Positions 38,801 through 49,094 of a stretch of 64,000 bases of DNA are shown in pieces. The DNA is taken from positions 16,048,932 to 16,112,931 of the forward strand of contig NC_092679.1 of NCBI RefSeq assembly GCF_964355755.1, given 5' to 3'. The notes under the pieces are model-generated. The model was not told where the DNA came from, made no database searches, and saw only the letters and a program-made list of their open reading frames with translations. This stretch comes from Antedon mediterranea (Eukaryota > Echinodermata > Crinoidea > Comatulida > Antedonidae). The position numbers were made by a program, and so were the translations under genes. How positions within the stretch are numbered: the first letter of the stretch is position 1; each line of letters begins with the position of its first letter.

Positions 38801-41800
38801 CTAGTCTACAACAAAAAGCCTTAACCTTTCAATTTTCGTCAATAATTTTCGTGTGCAAAACTAAAGGAAGAAATTTTCCAAAATTTGGGGGTTAAATTAT
38901 ACTCTGATGATTTCATTGTGGATTTACCTAGTCAATGTCTGAATTTAGCCTAAATTAGGGGGTGGGATTATACTTAAGTATGGGATGAGACATGTTAATA
39001 GTAACATTTGCTAGAATCCACATTGTTTTGCCGAGAATCAATGCCGCTAACAATTAACTTTTTAGTTTTAGTATATTTTTTTAAACAACTCGCATCAAAA
39101 AAGGTGCACATTAAATCAAATTATGTTTTAAAATTACATATCACAAATTATAATTCTTGCCTCTTGTACAAAAAATTAAGTTTTTTGGACAAGTAGTTCT
39201 TGAGAAAATTCAATTTCAGTTTACTTGTTACTTTAAGACTGCTCGCTGGCTTTTGAAAAATTCTGTCCTATCTTTTAAAGCCCCATTCCCTACGTTTTTT
39301 AGATTTAATTTAAGATCACAAACTATATTTAATGTAAAAATAATACTATATGGTCCTATTGTGATAACTTTTTTCGTCTTTAAACGGTTAAAAATGTGAA
39401 AAATAAATCGATTCTAATAATTATAGCGGCCCGCTATAAATCCCAAAATGCATTGCGCGCGGATTGATATTTTTGTTTTTCACCTGTAATTCTCCCACTT
39501 TTCGATCGATCGTGAAGCCAAAACAAATGGAAGACTCCTAACTTTTCAGCGAAAATACCGGGTTTTCCCCAATTTGTATCAACGGAGTCTGGCAAAAATA
39601 GAAAGACAATTAATGCAGCAACTATACAACGTCAGGCTAGGTATATAGCTAGCGTACGATGTTCGTACGTTATCGATGTTTACCAGCTAGGCCTACAAAA
39701 CTAAGCCTAGCTAGGCTAGGCCTAAGACCGTCCACGAGAAGTCGATCGCTGCGAGCTACTTAGGTAGTGCATTGTTTCTCACTTTTTATCATAATTTACC
39801 ATAAAACGTACATTTAAGACAAGGAATGACATGGTTTAATGTTTTTAAAGTGATATATATGTATTATTTTCCAAAAAACGTCCAAAATTGCAGGGAAGGG
39901 GTCTTTAACATTAGCAGGTCTGAAAAGTATATTAAAAAGTGGTCCAGAAGTGGGACCATGGTCCCAAATGGTCCCAGCATTTAATGGAATGGTCCTTGAC
40001 CACATATCTATCTGTATATTCATTTTGGTAAAGATTTTGTAATTAATTAAGCAGTAATCCTGCTAACAAACAAACAAATAAACAGACAAAAAACAGACAA
40101 ACAAACACACACGATCGATTACATACTTCCTTGGCAGAGGTAAATGAAAATGGTAAAACATTATACCATTATATGTTGTGTCAATCAATGTTGAAATTTA
40201 AAAGTATGGTTTGTTTGTGATTTTCTTTATCGTCGCCGAACCTGCGCCATTTAATGTCCAATCTGAAGGACATTAAAAGCTTGTTTAATTTAAAGTGTCC
40301 TGCCGAAGGACATTTAAAGCTCAGGTACAGGCATGTATTTTGAATGTAATATCTGGTTACATGTACTTAACTGCTTTAAGTTTAATTCCAATTTAATCCG
40401 AACCATAACATTCAACATTGAAACTTGGTGGTCATCATATATCACCATTTTCTATCAAATTATCGATTTATTTAGCTCATATTTCTGTTTCATATTATTG
40501 TTTGTACTAATTTTCTTAATAGAGAATTGGAGTTCAACAGAATTACTGAAATTCCAGCCTACACGTTTGGTGGCTTGACAGTTACGAACCTGTAAGTACA
40601 TCTGGGGTTGGAGAATCTGGTATGTTAAGTTCTGTCTACACTGTCACACTTACAAAAAATGCAATGTGCCCATATGGACACAATGACATCATATCACTAC
40701 CATATTTGGATTGTCAAACTACAGTAGTTTGATAGTATAGACAGAGCTTTATACTATGGTTTATAAAATACCACTGCAGGGAGCTTTCGATTTGTCCATC
40801 CATTAAGACATGCTTCCTAATTCAATTCCTCAACACACTTTTGGCAGATGCCAGTTCCAGATGACGACCAACAATAGAGTCTATTTCATGCCTATTACCT
40901 GGATGGACACGGTTCACAGACGATACCACTGTCTTGGAGGGGTGTTCTATAATTGTTACTACTTTTCTTTAAAGGGGGAAAGGCTATGTCGGTTTATCAA
41001 GGTAAACCAGCACCTATAGACTACCAGCACCATCATTGGTTTGTGTAGTATATGTAGATCCTAGTCGTCCTAAAATCAAATTCTCTCTACTTTTTTTGGC
41101 CAAGCTCAGCTATGCTGTGATCCATACAAGTAGGCTACAATATCTTTCTCCACATCCAAATCATCCTGACAATTTATTGTTTTTATAGGGATCTTTCTAA
41201 TAATCCGTTGGAAAAAGTTAATGATGACTCATTTTCTGGGATTGATGCGGATAGCCTTGATACTATGTAAGTAATTGTTGGTGTGTTATTATGTTTTCAA
41301 CAGTACATGTTTAAGGCTATGTTCACACAAGTTGCAAGGTAACATTTATCTAGTCCAATTAAGACATGGTCTGTGTTCACACATGTCTTACAAAAACCAA
41401 GCAAGTATACTAGTGACACTACAACCCTGATTTGATTGGCTATTAAAGAAAAATTGGTCAAATCGCTATCTCTTAATGTTCCTAATCAATCAGAATCAGT
41501 CAATCAGGATTGCATCATTCCAAACGGTCAGCTCCTAATATGGATGGAAATCAATCCACTAGAGTGTGAACCAGCCAAATTATGTAAATTCAGTATAAAT
41601 ATGTAAATTTAATCGAAATATTTAAATTCAATAAAAATATGTAATTTAATATAAATATGTAAATTCAATATAAATATGTAAATTAATTAAATATAAATAT
41701 GTTAATTTTATATGAATATGTAAATTCAATATAGATATGTAACTTCTATATGAATAGGCAAACAACATATTCTTCATAATCTGTTCCATAAAAACAAAGT

Positions 41801-44138
41801 TATTATGTTAAACAAAAAATGTATGGAAATTGTAATTACAATTGTTTTTGTTTTATTTGTTTACAGCGATCTAAGTTATACAAAAATTGATATGTTGCCT
41901 ATCACTGGTTTGAAGAAGATAAAGACATTAATACTCGAAGAAACGCCACGGTTAATGCAGTTCCCATCTGTATTTGTATTCGAAAACATTGAAGAAGCCA
42001 GGCTACACTATTTCAGCCACTGTTGCGCCTTCAAGTATGAAACACAGACCGACACTCCAGATGACTCCAAATATGGCAACAAAACAGACGACATTAGAGG
42101 CTGCTCGACCACTTCTGAACCGGCAAGTATCGGGTTCAGTGAACAAACAAAATCAAGAACGTCTCCTGTGTTTTATGATGGAACAACTACAATGTTTCCG
42201 GTTGATTTTGATCCATTCGATCCGTCTGGCCCATTCGATCCGTCTGGCCCATTCGATCCGTTTGCTCCTTTTGATTCAAAGCCATTGGTCCAAACTGGAC
42301 AAGGCGTAGCTCTGCGCCGTCGGTCAGTTGGACGAAGGTCAACACGGTTTCCTTTCAACAATCCTTTAGATCCTACTGAAGGAGATACAAAATCACATTT
42401 TTTATCTTCAATTCTAAATTTCAATGATTCCAATATTGTTGTTAATGCTAACAGTCAATCCGCCGGCTCATCTTTTGGTTTTGAACCACTACCAATAAAC
42501 CCAAATACAACCCACAACCATATTGGTAGCAAATGTAATGAACTTGCTAAAAAAAATTACAGTCAGGTGATTTGTTCTCCTATGCCTAATGCATTTAACC
42601 CCTGCTCAGATGTCATGGGGTACGTATTCCTACGTGTTCTTGTCTGGGGAGTCGCAATGACCGCTCTCGTTGGTAACTTGGTTGTGGTAATGGTGCTTCT
42701 GTCCAATAGAAGTAAGATGTCGGTGCCAAAGTTTCTGATGACCAACTTAGCATTTGCAGATTTTTGTATGGGGTTGTATTTACTGATGTTAGCTTCTGTG
42801 GATGCGCACACGATTGGTGAATATTACAACTACGCTATCAATTGGCAATGGGGAGCAGGATGCCGTATTGCTGGATTCTTTTCGCTGTTCTCTAGTGAGC
42901 TTTCCGTCTTCACTCTGTCAGTCATGACTATAGAACGATGGTATACTATAATTTATGCAATAAACCTCAACAAACGTATTCGATTGCATCATGCTAGTCG
43001 TATCATGGTAGGTGGTTGGCTCTTTGCGATTCTGATGGCCTCATTTCCATTATTCGGCATCAGCAGTTATGGAACCACCAGCATCTGTTTGCCATATGAT
43101 AACGGTACTGTGCCAAGTATTGTGTACCTGACGCTGCTGCTCACGATGAACGGCATAGCGTTCGTATTGATATGTGGATGTTACATTATGATGTACTTAA
43201 CAGTACACAGTCCATCTAACACAATCACTCATCGTAAAGACATGAAGGTTGCAAAACGCATGGCAGTCCTCGTCTTCACCGACTTCGCTTGCTGGGCTCC
43301 GATAGCTTTCTTTGGAATGACCGCATTGTTCGGAAAAGTTCTTCTGACTACTGATGAATCAAAGATTCTCATTGTCCTATTTTACCCAATTAATTCTTGC
43401 GCTAACCCATTTCTGTACGCCATTTTCACAAAAACGTTCCGTCGTGACTGCATCCTGCTACTTGCACGTCATGGACTTTGTGAAAGAAAAGCACTCAAGT
43501 ACAAGGCGACTATCAGTGGTTTTCGTTCAATGTCGCAGTCAGCAACCATGCGTGAGCAGTTTGGTAAACAGTGGCATCGTGATTCAGCCGGATCTGTCAT
43601 GACTCAAAACACATGTTTGAATGACAACAGGCCATCTGTTGCATTTTCAGAGCGTGACTTTGCGTTAGATAGCCCCAAGCCAACTCCACGTTCAACACCT
43701 GTTACATCGCCCGTGGTATCTTTAAAAGATTTCGTGGAGACTATCAAACCTGGGAAATCAAAGCAACGCAGCGCTAGCATTGGATCTAACTCATCCGCTA
43801 AACATGTAGAAGTTTCTCGTAAATTAAGTGCTGTACCAGAAAAAGCGACTGACGATAAAACCCAGCTGGAAATCGTTAAATGCTCCCCTAGAAAAGATTC
43901 TCGTCTAAACGGTATGATTGAAAATGTGAAACAAAAACAAGAAGAAGCTGTGGAAGATTATTCAACAAATGTAAATAATAATTACGAGAATGTTGAAGTT
44001 GAAACGCATCGAGACAATGAAGTTGATGAGGAGGACGGAGACAAAGAAACTGAGAAGAATGAGCCCTCAGTAACCGAAAAACCAAAGTTGGTAATTGTAG
44101 GCCTATGTAATGTTGAAGACAGAGAAACAGTTTTATAA
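29797..44138 (+). CDS. Lgr1-like: Type A leucine-rich-repeat GPCR (glycoprotein hormone receptor family), 5' exon missing
   Basis: Plasma-membrane receptor of the FSHR/LHCGR/TSHR family, expected to bind a cystine-knot hormone through its LRR ectodomain and couple to G proteins. Exons: 29797-29868, 33428-33502, 34570-34644, 37068-37157, 37594-37668, 40523-40591, 41189-41266, 41867-44138. Every internal boundary falls after codon base 2 with AG/GT sites, and joined they give 935 residues in one frame. The first seven exons are each one LRR and align in order with FSHR exons 2-8. The last exon holds the final LRRs, the CCAF hinge cysteines, a long hinge, seven TM helices and a long tail, equal to FSHR exons 9 and 10 fused. 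The signal-peptide/LRRNT exon (FSHR exon 1) is absent from what I could find, so the gene starts further upstream. The ~60-kDa tail and hinge make it larger than vertebrate FSHR (695 aa). The natural ligand is unknown; thyrostimulin-like GPA2/GPB5 is the inference from the family in invertebrates. Confidence 0.95.
30225..30474. mobile_element. Foldback (long imperfect inverted repeat)
   Basis: The left arm GGTTTCATCAAGGCAATCTA...GTCTGGCTGCGACA is mirrored by TGTCGCAGCC...TAGATTGCCTTGGTTTCATT. Arms are ~110 bp around a ~40-base loop. It lies in the first LGR intron of the window and would form a hairpin in the pre-mRNA. Confidence 0.75.
30667..31032. mobile_element. MITE with GTTCAGA ends
   Basis: Ends GGGTATGTTCAGATCCATGG / AGTTATGCTTTCGTAT and, on the other strand, GGGCCTGTTCAGACCTACGG / AGTTATGCTTTTGTAT form ~40-bp imperfect terminal repeats. 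About 365 bp, intronic. Confidence 0.85.
32212..32345. mobile_element. MITE, family C, partial copy
   Basis: TTAAAGATGTATTGTCCCCC and the following ~130 bases match the left half of 28004-28359, including CAGATTTTGAATAG and the A-run. The right half is missing. A piece of a family D end (GTAGGGAATGGGTC) follows at 32432. Confidence 0.8.
32540..33023 (+). mobile_element. LINE 3' end, 5'-truncated
   Basis: The last codons of a reverse transcriptase ORF remain, ending in a TAA at 32772: ...FFYNAIKEWNNLPINIKES then FKSKVKKYL, the usual C-terminal block of CR1/L2-like LINEs. A ~230-base 3' UTR and an AAATC-repeat tail (33001-33023) follow, the tail differing from that of the intact LINE. Orientation is the same as the host LGR gene, inside an intron. 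Confidence 0.82.
33428..33502 (+). CDS. Lgr1-like: LGR exon, LRR 2 (FSHR exon 3 equivalent)
   Basis: TTTTTTCAG acceptor, GTAAGT donor, 75 bases. Encodes MRKLESIKENSFDQLPTLDI; compare the LEVIEADVFSNLPKL block of FSHR. Confidence 0.9.
33593..33759. mobile_element. MITE, family A
   Basis: Left end GCTCCGTCTACACTATCAAA, right end GTGCAGACAGAACTT. It contains three internal ATATGGTAGTGATATG units and lies 90 bp after LGR exon LRR 2. Confidence 0.88.
34041..34538. mobile_element. Non-autonomous DNA transposon, family B copy 2
   Basis: Ends TAGGGAGGTTTCGCAACC and TTGCGAAACCTCTCTA. Inverted relative to the copy at 13882-14393 and closely similar along its whole length. It sits just upstream of LGR exon LRR 3. 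Confidence 0.9.
34570..34644 (+). CDS. Lgr1-like: LGR exon, LRR 3 (FSHR exon 4 equivalent)
   Basis: 75 bases, GTAAGT donor. Encodes SPKLKTIEDGAFGNLPQLNH, matching the NPEAFQNLPNLQYL repeat of FSHR. It begins 32 bases after the end of a family B transposon. Confidence 0.9.
35124..35290. mobile_element. MITE, family A, expanded internal repeat
   Basis: Left end AACTCTGTCTACACTATCAA, then six tandem 21-bp units built on GCCCAAATATGGTAGTGATA. The right inverted end is degraded or replaced. The repeating frame gives spurious ORFs on both strands (PKYGSDM, YLGISLP). Confidence 0.85.
35291..37067. other. LGR intron, no other gene
   Basis: Only chance ORFs (for example 36576-36866, minus) and no clear repeat. 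Confidence 0.5.
37068..37157 (+). CDS. Lgr1-like: LGR exon, LRR 4 (FSHR exon 5 equivalent)
   Basis: 90 bases, TTTATAG acceptor and GTAAGT donor. Encodes KITHSGLTAVPNLTTIEVGQ and a basic SRKKM insertion. It is six codons longer than the vertebrate counterpart. Confidence 0.88.
37594..37668 (+). CDS. Lgr1-like: LGR exon, LRR 5 (FSHR exon 6 equivalent)
   Basis: 75 bases, TTATTTAG acceptor and GTAAGT donor. Encodes HNEIDHLSPSMFYGIKFNIY, an LRR of the INIHTIERNSFVGL type. Confidence 0.9.
37990..38120. repeat. Hairpin repeat
   Basis: GAGAATATTTCATGAGTTGA (38011) and TCAACTCATGAAATATTCTC (about 38048-38067) form a stem of about 23 bp with a 12-base loop. Related sequence sits at about 400-560. Confidence 0.75.
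39275..39908. mobile_element. MITE, family D, long copy
   Basis: Ends TTAAAGCCCCATTCCCTACG and CAGGGAAGGGGTCTTTAA. Interior of ~600 bp with a relatively GC-rich centre containing TAGGCCTA motifs and a palindromic CGATCGATCG. Intronic. Confidence 0.8.
40050..40145 (-). repeat. Dispersed repeat, CAAA-rich copy
   Basis: The minus strand reads TTACCTCTGCCAAGGAAGTA, then a GTTTGTTTGTTTGTT run and GTTAGCAGGATTACTGC. A second copy in the opposite orientation lies at 45758-45960. Confidence 0.65.
40523..40591 (+). CDS. Lgr1-like: LGR exon, LRR 6 (FSHR exon 7 equivalent)
   Basis: 69 bases, TTCTTAATAG acceptor and GTAAGT donor. Encodes EFNRITEIPAYTFGGLTVTN, the N-x-I-x-x-I-x-x-x-x-F LRR pattern. Confidence 0.9.
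40625..40750. mobile_element. MITE, family A, short copy
   Basis: GTTCTGTCTACACTGTCACA at left and TTGATAGTATAGACAGAGC at right. Lies 33 bp after LGR exon LRR 6. Confidence 0.85.
41189..41266 (+). CDS. Lgr1-like: LGR exon, LRR 7 (FSHR exon 8 equivalent)
   Basis: 78 bases, TTTTATAG acceptor and GTAAGT donor. Encodes DLSNNPLEKVNDDSFSGIDA, matching NLSDNNNLEELPNDVF. Confidence 0.92.
41314..41576. mobile_element. MITE with GGCTATGTTCACAC ends
   Basis: GGCTATGTTCACAC at left is mirrored by GTGTGAACCAGCC at right. About 263 bp, in the last LGR intron. Confidence 0.65.
41589..41760. repeat. AT-rich minisatellite, unit about 20 bp
   Basis: Eight or so degenerate copies of ATATAAATATGTAAATTCA immediately before the LGR terminal exon. 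Confidence 0.85.
41867..44138 (+). CDS. Lgr1-like: LGR terminal exon: hinge, 7TM domain and long tail
   Basis: Starts after TTTGTTTACAG; the frame also runs upstream to an ATG at 41805, but those codons are intronic. Order: last LRRs (DLSYTKIDMLPITGLKKIKT), hinge cysteines HCCAFK, then ~170 residues of expanded hinge with a triplicated FDPSGP-like stretch (about 42208-42275) and a basic LRRRSVGRRS patch (about 42310-42340). The hinge closes with ICSPMPNAFNPCSDVMGY, the family's signature. TM helices span about 42619-43440: TM2 NLAFADFCMG, TM3 cysteine (GAGC) and ECL2 cysteine (SICLP), E-R-W at 42933-42941 instead of DRY, TM6 KRMAVLVFTDF, TM7 NPFLY. FTKTFRRD follows as in all family members. 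The cytoplasmic tail is ~235 residues, serine-rich then acidic, and ends ETVL, a class I PDZ-type ligand. Confidence 0.97.
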
Positions 44139-44413
44139 ATGCGAAATCTGGATTAAACCAGTATTTACTTGTTTTCTACCAAGCTTTAACATCAGTAGTC
44201 CAAGAATATGTTTAGACAGGCATTTTGGCACTTTTTATCAATTTGTATTGTGTTTGACTGTATTTTAGGAAAATCCTGAAATTGCTTTTTTAAGATCTAA
44301 AGTAGATTTATACTCTATTGGAAGATCGTGCATGCTTAGCTTATCAGTCGGCCTTGAATTCAAATATATCAGATTTTTATAGATACATGTACGTAAGTTT
44401 AAATAAGAGGTTA

Positions 44414-44419
44414 AATAAA
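44414..44419 (+). promoter_or_regulatory. AATAAA polyadenylation signal for LGR
   Basis: First AATAAA after the LGR stop codon, 276 bases downstream. Confidence 0.5.
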
Positions 44420-44459
44420 ACCAACTTTCCAAAAAACTAACATCCTCTCGGGCTGTTGT

Positions 44460-44735
44460 TCAGAAAGTCTGTTTTTTCTTGGAATTTTTAACACTAATTA
44501 AATCTCCCAACTCTCTACTTTTTATCATTAAAAAACATTCAGAATACATTGATTTCTGGTGTTCGGTATTAAAAGAGTTTAGTATTAGTTGGAGAGAATC
44601 TGAGAATTCTTGTTTTGTAGAGTGTTCATGTTGGGACACATTTGACTGCCTTCCATAAATTTCACAGAGGCTATAAATGTTCAAAAATGTGTCTTTCACT
44701 AAAGATTTTTTATCATTCAATAACTTATGAGACAT
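44460..44735 (-). CDS. Small hypothetical ORF, 91 aa
   Basis: Convergent with the LGR gene. Starts AAAAATGT and has mixed, protein-like composition (MSHKLLNDKKSLVKDTFLNI, ending NSKKKQTF) rather than the low-complexity look of chance ORFs here. No domain, signal peptide or membrane segment recognised, no clear splice sites. It may be a small single-exon gene, a retrocopy fragment or chance. Confidence 0.25.
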   Translation of the reverse strand: MSHKLLNDKKSLVKDTFLNIYSLCEIYGRQSNVSQHEHSTKQEFSDSLQLILNSFNTEHQKSMYSECFLMIKSRELGDLISVKNSKKKQTF

Positions 44736-45757
44736 TTTTTGTTATCTATTTTTATTGACAAGCATAACGTGAATAATAAAATGCGCAAATTAGTGCTAGA
44801 GTTTTTTATTAATATTTTTTATGAACTAAGAGGGCGCTATTTAACATAACTATAGTTGGTTACTATTTGATATTGAAACACATCATCTCATGTCAGCACA
44901 CATAAACATGATTTTTTTTATGGAAGAAATACGGGTATATATTTTTAACCATAGAGAAATAAGTATATTTCTCTATGCTTTAATATAGTTTGAAAGAATT
45001 ATTATTATTATTATTGAAGAGACTGATACAATAAGTACATTTGGTTTAAGATTTAGTAGGTCTATCCTGGATGAATACTTAAAAATATTTGATATTTCAA
45101 TTACAAGTGATTATTGTATATAACATAGATTTATGATATTGCTATCCAAAAAGATTTATTTTGATGTTGACAATTTTTCTAACTGAACTGAATACAACCT
45201 ACATAGGTGGTTCCAAGAGAAAGAGGACCCTCTAAATTTTGGCAAAGTCCAGCAAAATCCTGAATCTCCCACCGAAAATGTGTAGTTTTTTGTAAAGAAA
45301 ATATCTACAAATGTTACATTATAATTAATTTGTTTACAGTATCTTACAGATTTTAATGTTTGTGATGAATTAATTATATATGTAAAAATGTAACTATTTA
45401 CATGTGCCCTTAAGTTTACCATTTTTTTATTTTTGTTAAAGCTAAAACAATATTAAAAATTATATATATAGGCTTTACAATATATATGTACACAGATTAT
45501 ATAATTTTATTAAGGAGAACATTAATATAATGATTTTAAATTATATAATATTTGTAATAAACAAATTTGCATACATTCCTTCCATTGTGATTAAATTGTG
45601 CTATATTGTATACAAATTTATTAGTAAGGAAATGTGTAATATCAAACAATATCTGTGATTGGTCGTATTACCACTGGTAGCGCCCAATAGGCCAATAGGG
45701 TTCTACGATACAAAATGTTATCAAGTACATGCTAACATCATGTCATGTCATGTCATG

Positions 45758-45960
45758 TGATTACCTCCACCAGAATGGTGAAAGGTTATGAGGTCGATCA
45801 CGAGTGCTTCTTTATTTGTTAGCAGGATTACTTAAAAGTCATTGCCCGATTTTCATAAAGATTTTAAAGGATACATAGCTGTATGGGAATACGTCATTAA
45901 ATTTTCATATGTCTAAGTGGAGGTTTGTGATCTCTGAAAATTCTTCTAGTTCGGATATTT
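45758..45960 (+). repeat. Dispersed repeat (GATTACCTCCACCAGAA type)
   Basis: GTGATTACCTCCACCAGAAT, then GTTAGCAGGATTACTTAAAA and a 'CCCGATTTTCATAAAGATTT' block. It is related in inverted orientation to 40050-40145. A repeat of this type is, to my knowledge, common in marine invertebrate genomes. Preceded by four CATGT units. Confidence 0.65.
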
Positions 45961-46539
45961 AATTGTTAGTATCAACTACCAGATGCTACCGGGCCCGTTG
46001 TTATTGACTGTTATTGATTGTTTCTGGTAGTAAAAATGATTATAAATTAATAAATAATAAGATTAGAGCATTTTAATAACATGTAGTTGATAACATTTTA
46101 TATCATAGAAACCCTACTTGATGGTACTGGCCATGTGACACTATGTGACTTATAACCAAAAACCAAAAAAATATTGTAAATTAAGACATAATTTATTAAT
46201 GTTAATTGGTTACAAAAACAGTGGAAAGATTGATAAAGTAAAAACTTGAATTACATTTTATGCTTAGAGTTGTTAATATTATTTTTAAAGTTTTAAAATG
46301 TTTGTAAATAGATGTACAGTATATATATATACTTATATTACAGTTTTTTGTCTTTATTCAAATGAATTAATATCATGGTTTTTTGAAAGGGGTGTCAAAA
46401 GTGATGCAGGGACCATAGGTGTAGAGAATTGAGAATGTGTCTGAATTTGTCAGTACAAGTAATGGAGTTCCTGCTGTAGTGTTTAATTTTGAATGAAATT
46501 GTAATTCATAAAATACACACACAAAGGACAACCATTCGA

Positions 46540-46680
46540 GGGGAAACCGTATTAAGGGGCACTTTCCCGTGAAATTAATAAGAGGAAATACTATGGCCAA
46601 CCTGTATAAAAAGAACATGCTGATTAGACACATTTTGGAGTCTCAAAGGTGTCCCCTTAAAAAGGGTTTTGCTGTAGTGG
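46540..46680. mobile_element. MITE of the AACCTCTATTAAGGGGAC type
   Basis: GAGGGGAAACCGTATTAAGG at left and CAAAGGTGTCCCCTTAAAAA at right; the middle carries CTATGGCCAACCTG. Related blocks occur at 50793-51145, 52488-52632 and 55838-56045. Confidence 0.55.
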
Positions 46681-47276
46681 GAAAAGCATTGTTAAACTCT
46701 ACAGATCAGATTCGTGGCTCCACATTTTGAGATACCTAGTATTAATTAGGGCATGTACCTTGATTTTGTAATTAAAACCTTTGTGAAATTTTAAACTGCT
46801 AAGATTGTAGGATTATTAATGTGGATTAACAAGATTATCCTAGATTTTAGATATCACATTATCCAACAAGAATACAAGAATTCAAGAATTATTGCAGATA
46901 TGTACAGTTCTTATCATAGGGTATAGGCAATGCAGAAAACATGAATTTATCATTATTTTAATTCCTCGATTTAATTTCCTTCATTATGCATCAAATGAAC
47001 CGAATTGATCTCACTTGGGAGATTGGGGGTGGGGGAATATGTCCCCCTATAATTTTGAAAGGGGCGCATACAAGAAAAAAATTAGCGTAAGATGGTGATT
47101 TTACATTGTTCATGTTACAACAACAAAATATTTTATACACCTAATAATTAAAAACAAAAAACAACCTTACTTTATAAATGGTGCAGTCAGAGATTTTATA
47201 TAAATAATTTTAAAAATTAGGTGCTTATACTAAATGTTGTCTAAATCTATAAACATCTCTGTCTATTTGTTAATTT

Positions 47277-47430
47277 TAAGCTCTGTCTACACTATCAAAC
47301 TTTATGTGACAAAAAATGTGATGTGCCCATAATATATGGACATGATGACATCATATCACTACCATATTTAAATATATCACTACCGTATTTAGGCACATCA
47401 CACTTTTTTGATAGTGCAGACAGAGCTTAA
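47277..47430. mobile_element. MITE, family A, well-preserved copy
   Basis: TTAAGCTCTGTCTACACTAT at left and ATAGTGCAGACAGAGCTTAA at right, an almost perfect inverted terminus. The interior has ATGTGACAAAAAATGTGATG and two TATCACTACC units. Confidence 0.93.
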
Positions 47431-48477
47431 GAGTGGTTAGAAAAATCTGATGATGTCACAACAATCTATTTATATAAAAAAACCGAATATATTATATTAA
47501 TGTAAATATATTGTGATTTGTATAAACATATTTTCTATCGAATAAATCATATAATTTATGTTATAATGCTAATAAATACAAAGTGCTGTTTTAACAATAA
47601 TGATATCAAAATATTTATTTTCGCTAAGCAATCCCACCAATATAAATTTGCTAATATTACGTATAATTTGCAAATAATGTGTTTGTATAAAAATTCCTGT
47701 TTAATATGTATTTGATGTATTTCGTTGTTTGTAATCACTATGTATGTCAATGAGTTTATAAATAGATTGTCTAGAGGGCAGATACAAATGTTGTTACCTC
47801 ATGAGAGAGGGATCCAGACGGCTGCAATCAGCCATTTAATATGCTAGTCACGCCTCTACGCAATCACGCCCTACTCTACGTCTGTGTTACAGCGTGTTTA
47901 AGTGTAAAGCGTATTCTATACGGTCCTTGTTTTCTATCAATCTAAATTTATTAATTTCATTGCGATTAACAATATAGTTTTATAAACAATTCACTGTGGT
48001 CTTATTAATATATATTATATGTTATTATTATTTCACTAGAGTATTATTTTTTATATACTACATAATATTTGGACAGATGCACAGTATTTTTCTCGTGTTG
48101 AGATCACTTCACACAGTTTGACGATCTAGTAGTTTCTTAGAGACAGTATCTATGTACGTAGACACATCATACTTGTTTTTAACTAAGTAACAGGCAGACA
48201 TACATTTGTCTGGTACGTTACATTATAAAATAATTATATCTGTGCTTATTGATTACTTACAGTTTACTGTGTTAATAACCCACCAATGAAGAGAAATCCC
48301 ATCTCTCACAAATTGCACATTTAAAGTACAGCATAAACTTCAACACTAAAACATAAGATTTTATACAATGCGTATTGTAATATAAACATTTAAATTGTAA
48401 TAAAAGAAATGTAAAATTTGTGGTTAATAGTGTTGTAAGATACCAAAGCTATATAATTTATTCTGATATTTGAAAAG

Positions 48478-48806
48478 ATCGTATATGACCGAATATAGTC
48501 CCATGGGGCTTAATTTGGTGAAAGGGTGGTATTATACTTGGGTTAAATTAATAGTGGATTTACCAAAGTCTTGCGTCTTAAATATCTCGTAGATGACCGA
48601 ATATAGTCCCATGGGGCTTAGTTTGGTGAAAGGGTGGTATTATACTTGGGTTAAATTAATGGTGGATTTACCAAAGTCTTGCGTCTAAAATATCTTGTAT
48701 ATGACCGAATATAGTCCCATGGGCCTAGTTATGACATTTGAAAGAGGTGGTATTATATTTGGGTTAAATTAATAATGGATTTACTGTAATCTTGTGTATA
48801 CAATTT
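48478..48806. repeat. Three tandem copies of a 108-bp unit
   Basis: ATGACCGAATATAGTCCCAT recurs at 48485, 48593 and 48701. The first two units are nearly identical; the third is diverged. Related wording (GGGGTGGGATTATACTTAAG) occurs near 38960. Confidence 0.95.
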
Positions 48807-49094
48807 CACCTAAATTAGAATAGGAGGTATAATACACAAGAATGGGAGATGCTTAGTATAATACACAGTAATATCATTGGGAATGGCTTTATAATTGAGA
48901 ATTTTTAGGTCAGTGGATTAATTATTCCTTGCTTGGTAAATCTCAAGAACAGGGACCAAATTTTCATAGTTGTTTGTGTTATGTTAATGTTGTAAATAAA
49001 GTATACTGTATAAACATTGTCTAAAATATTTGCTTGAAAATAAACTTATTGTGATTAAATTATGTGTTTTTTTTTTTGTATACTGAATTGGTGT

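Noticed and set aside
41805-41866. ATG and 20 hydrophobic codons in frame before the LGR terminal exon, resembling a signal peptide
   Set aside because: A T-rich tract with TTTACAG sits at 41866 and the preceding exon joins in phase there; the seven LRR exons would be orphaned otherwise.
46373-46633. 86-residue minus-strand ORF
   Set aside because: Lies across an inverted-repeat element and is not protein-like.
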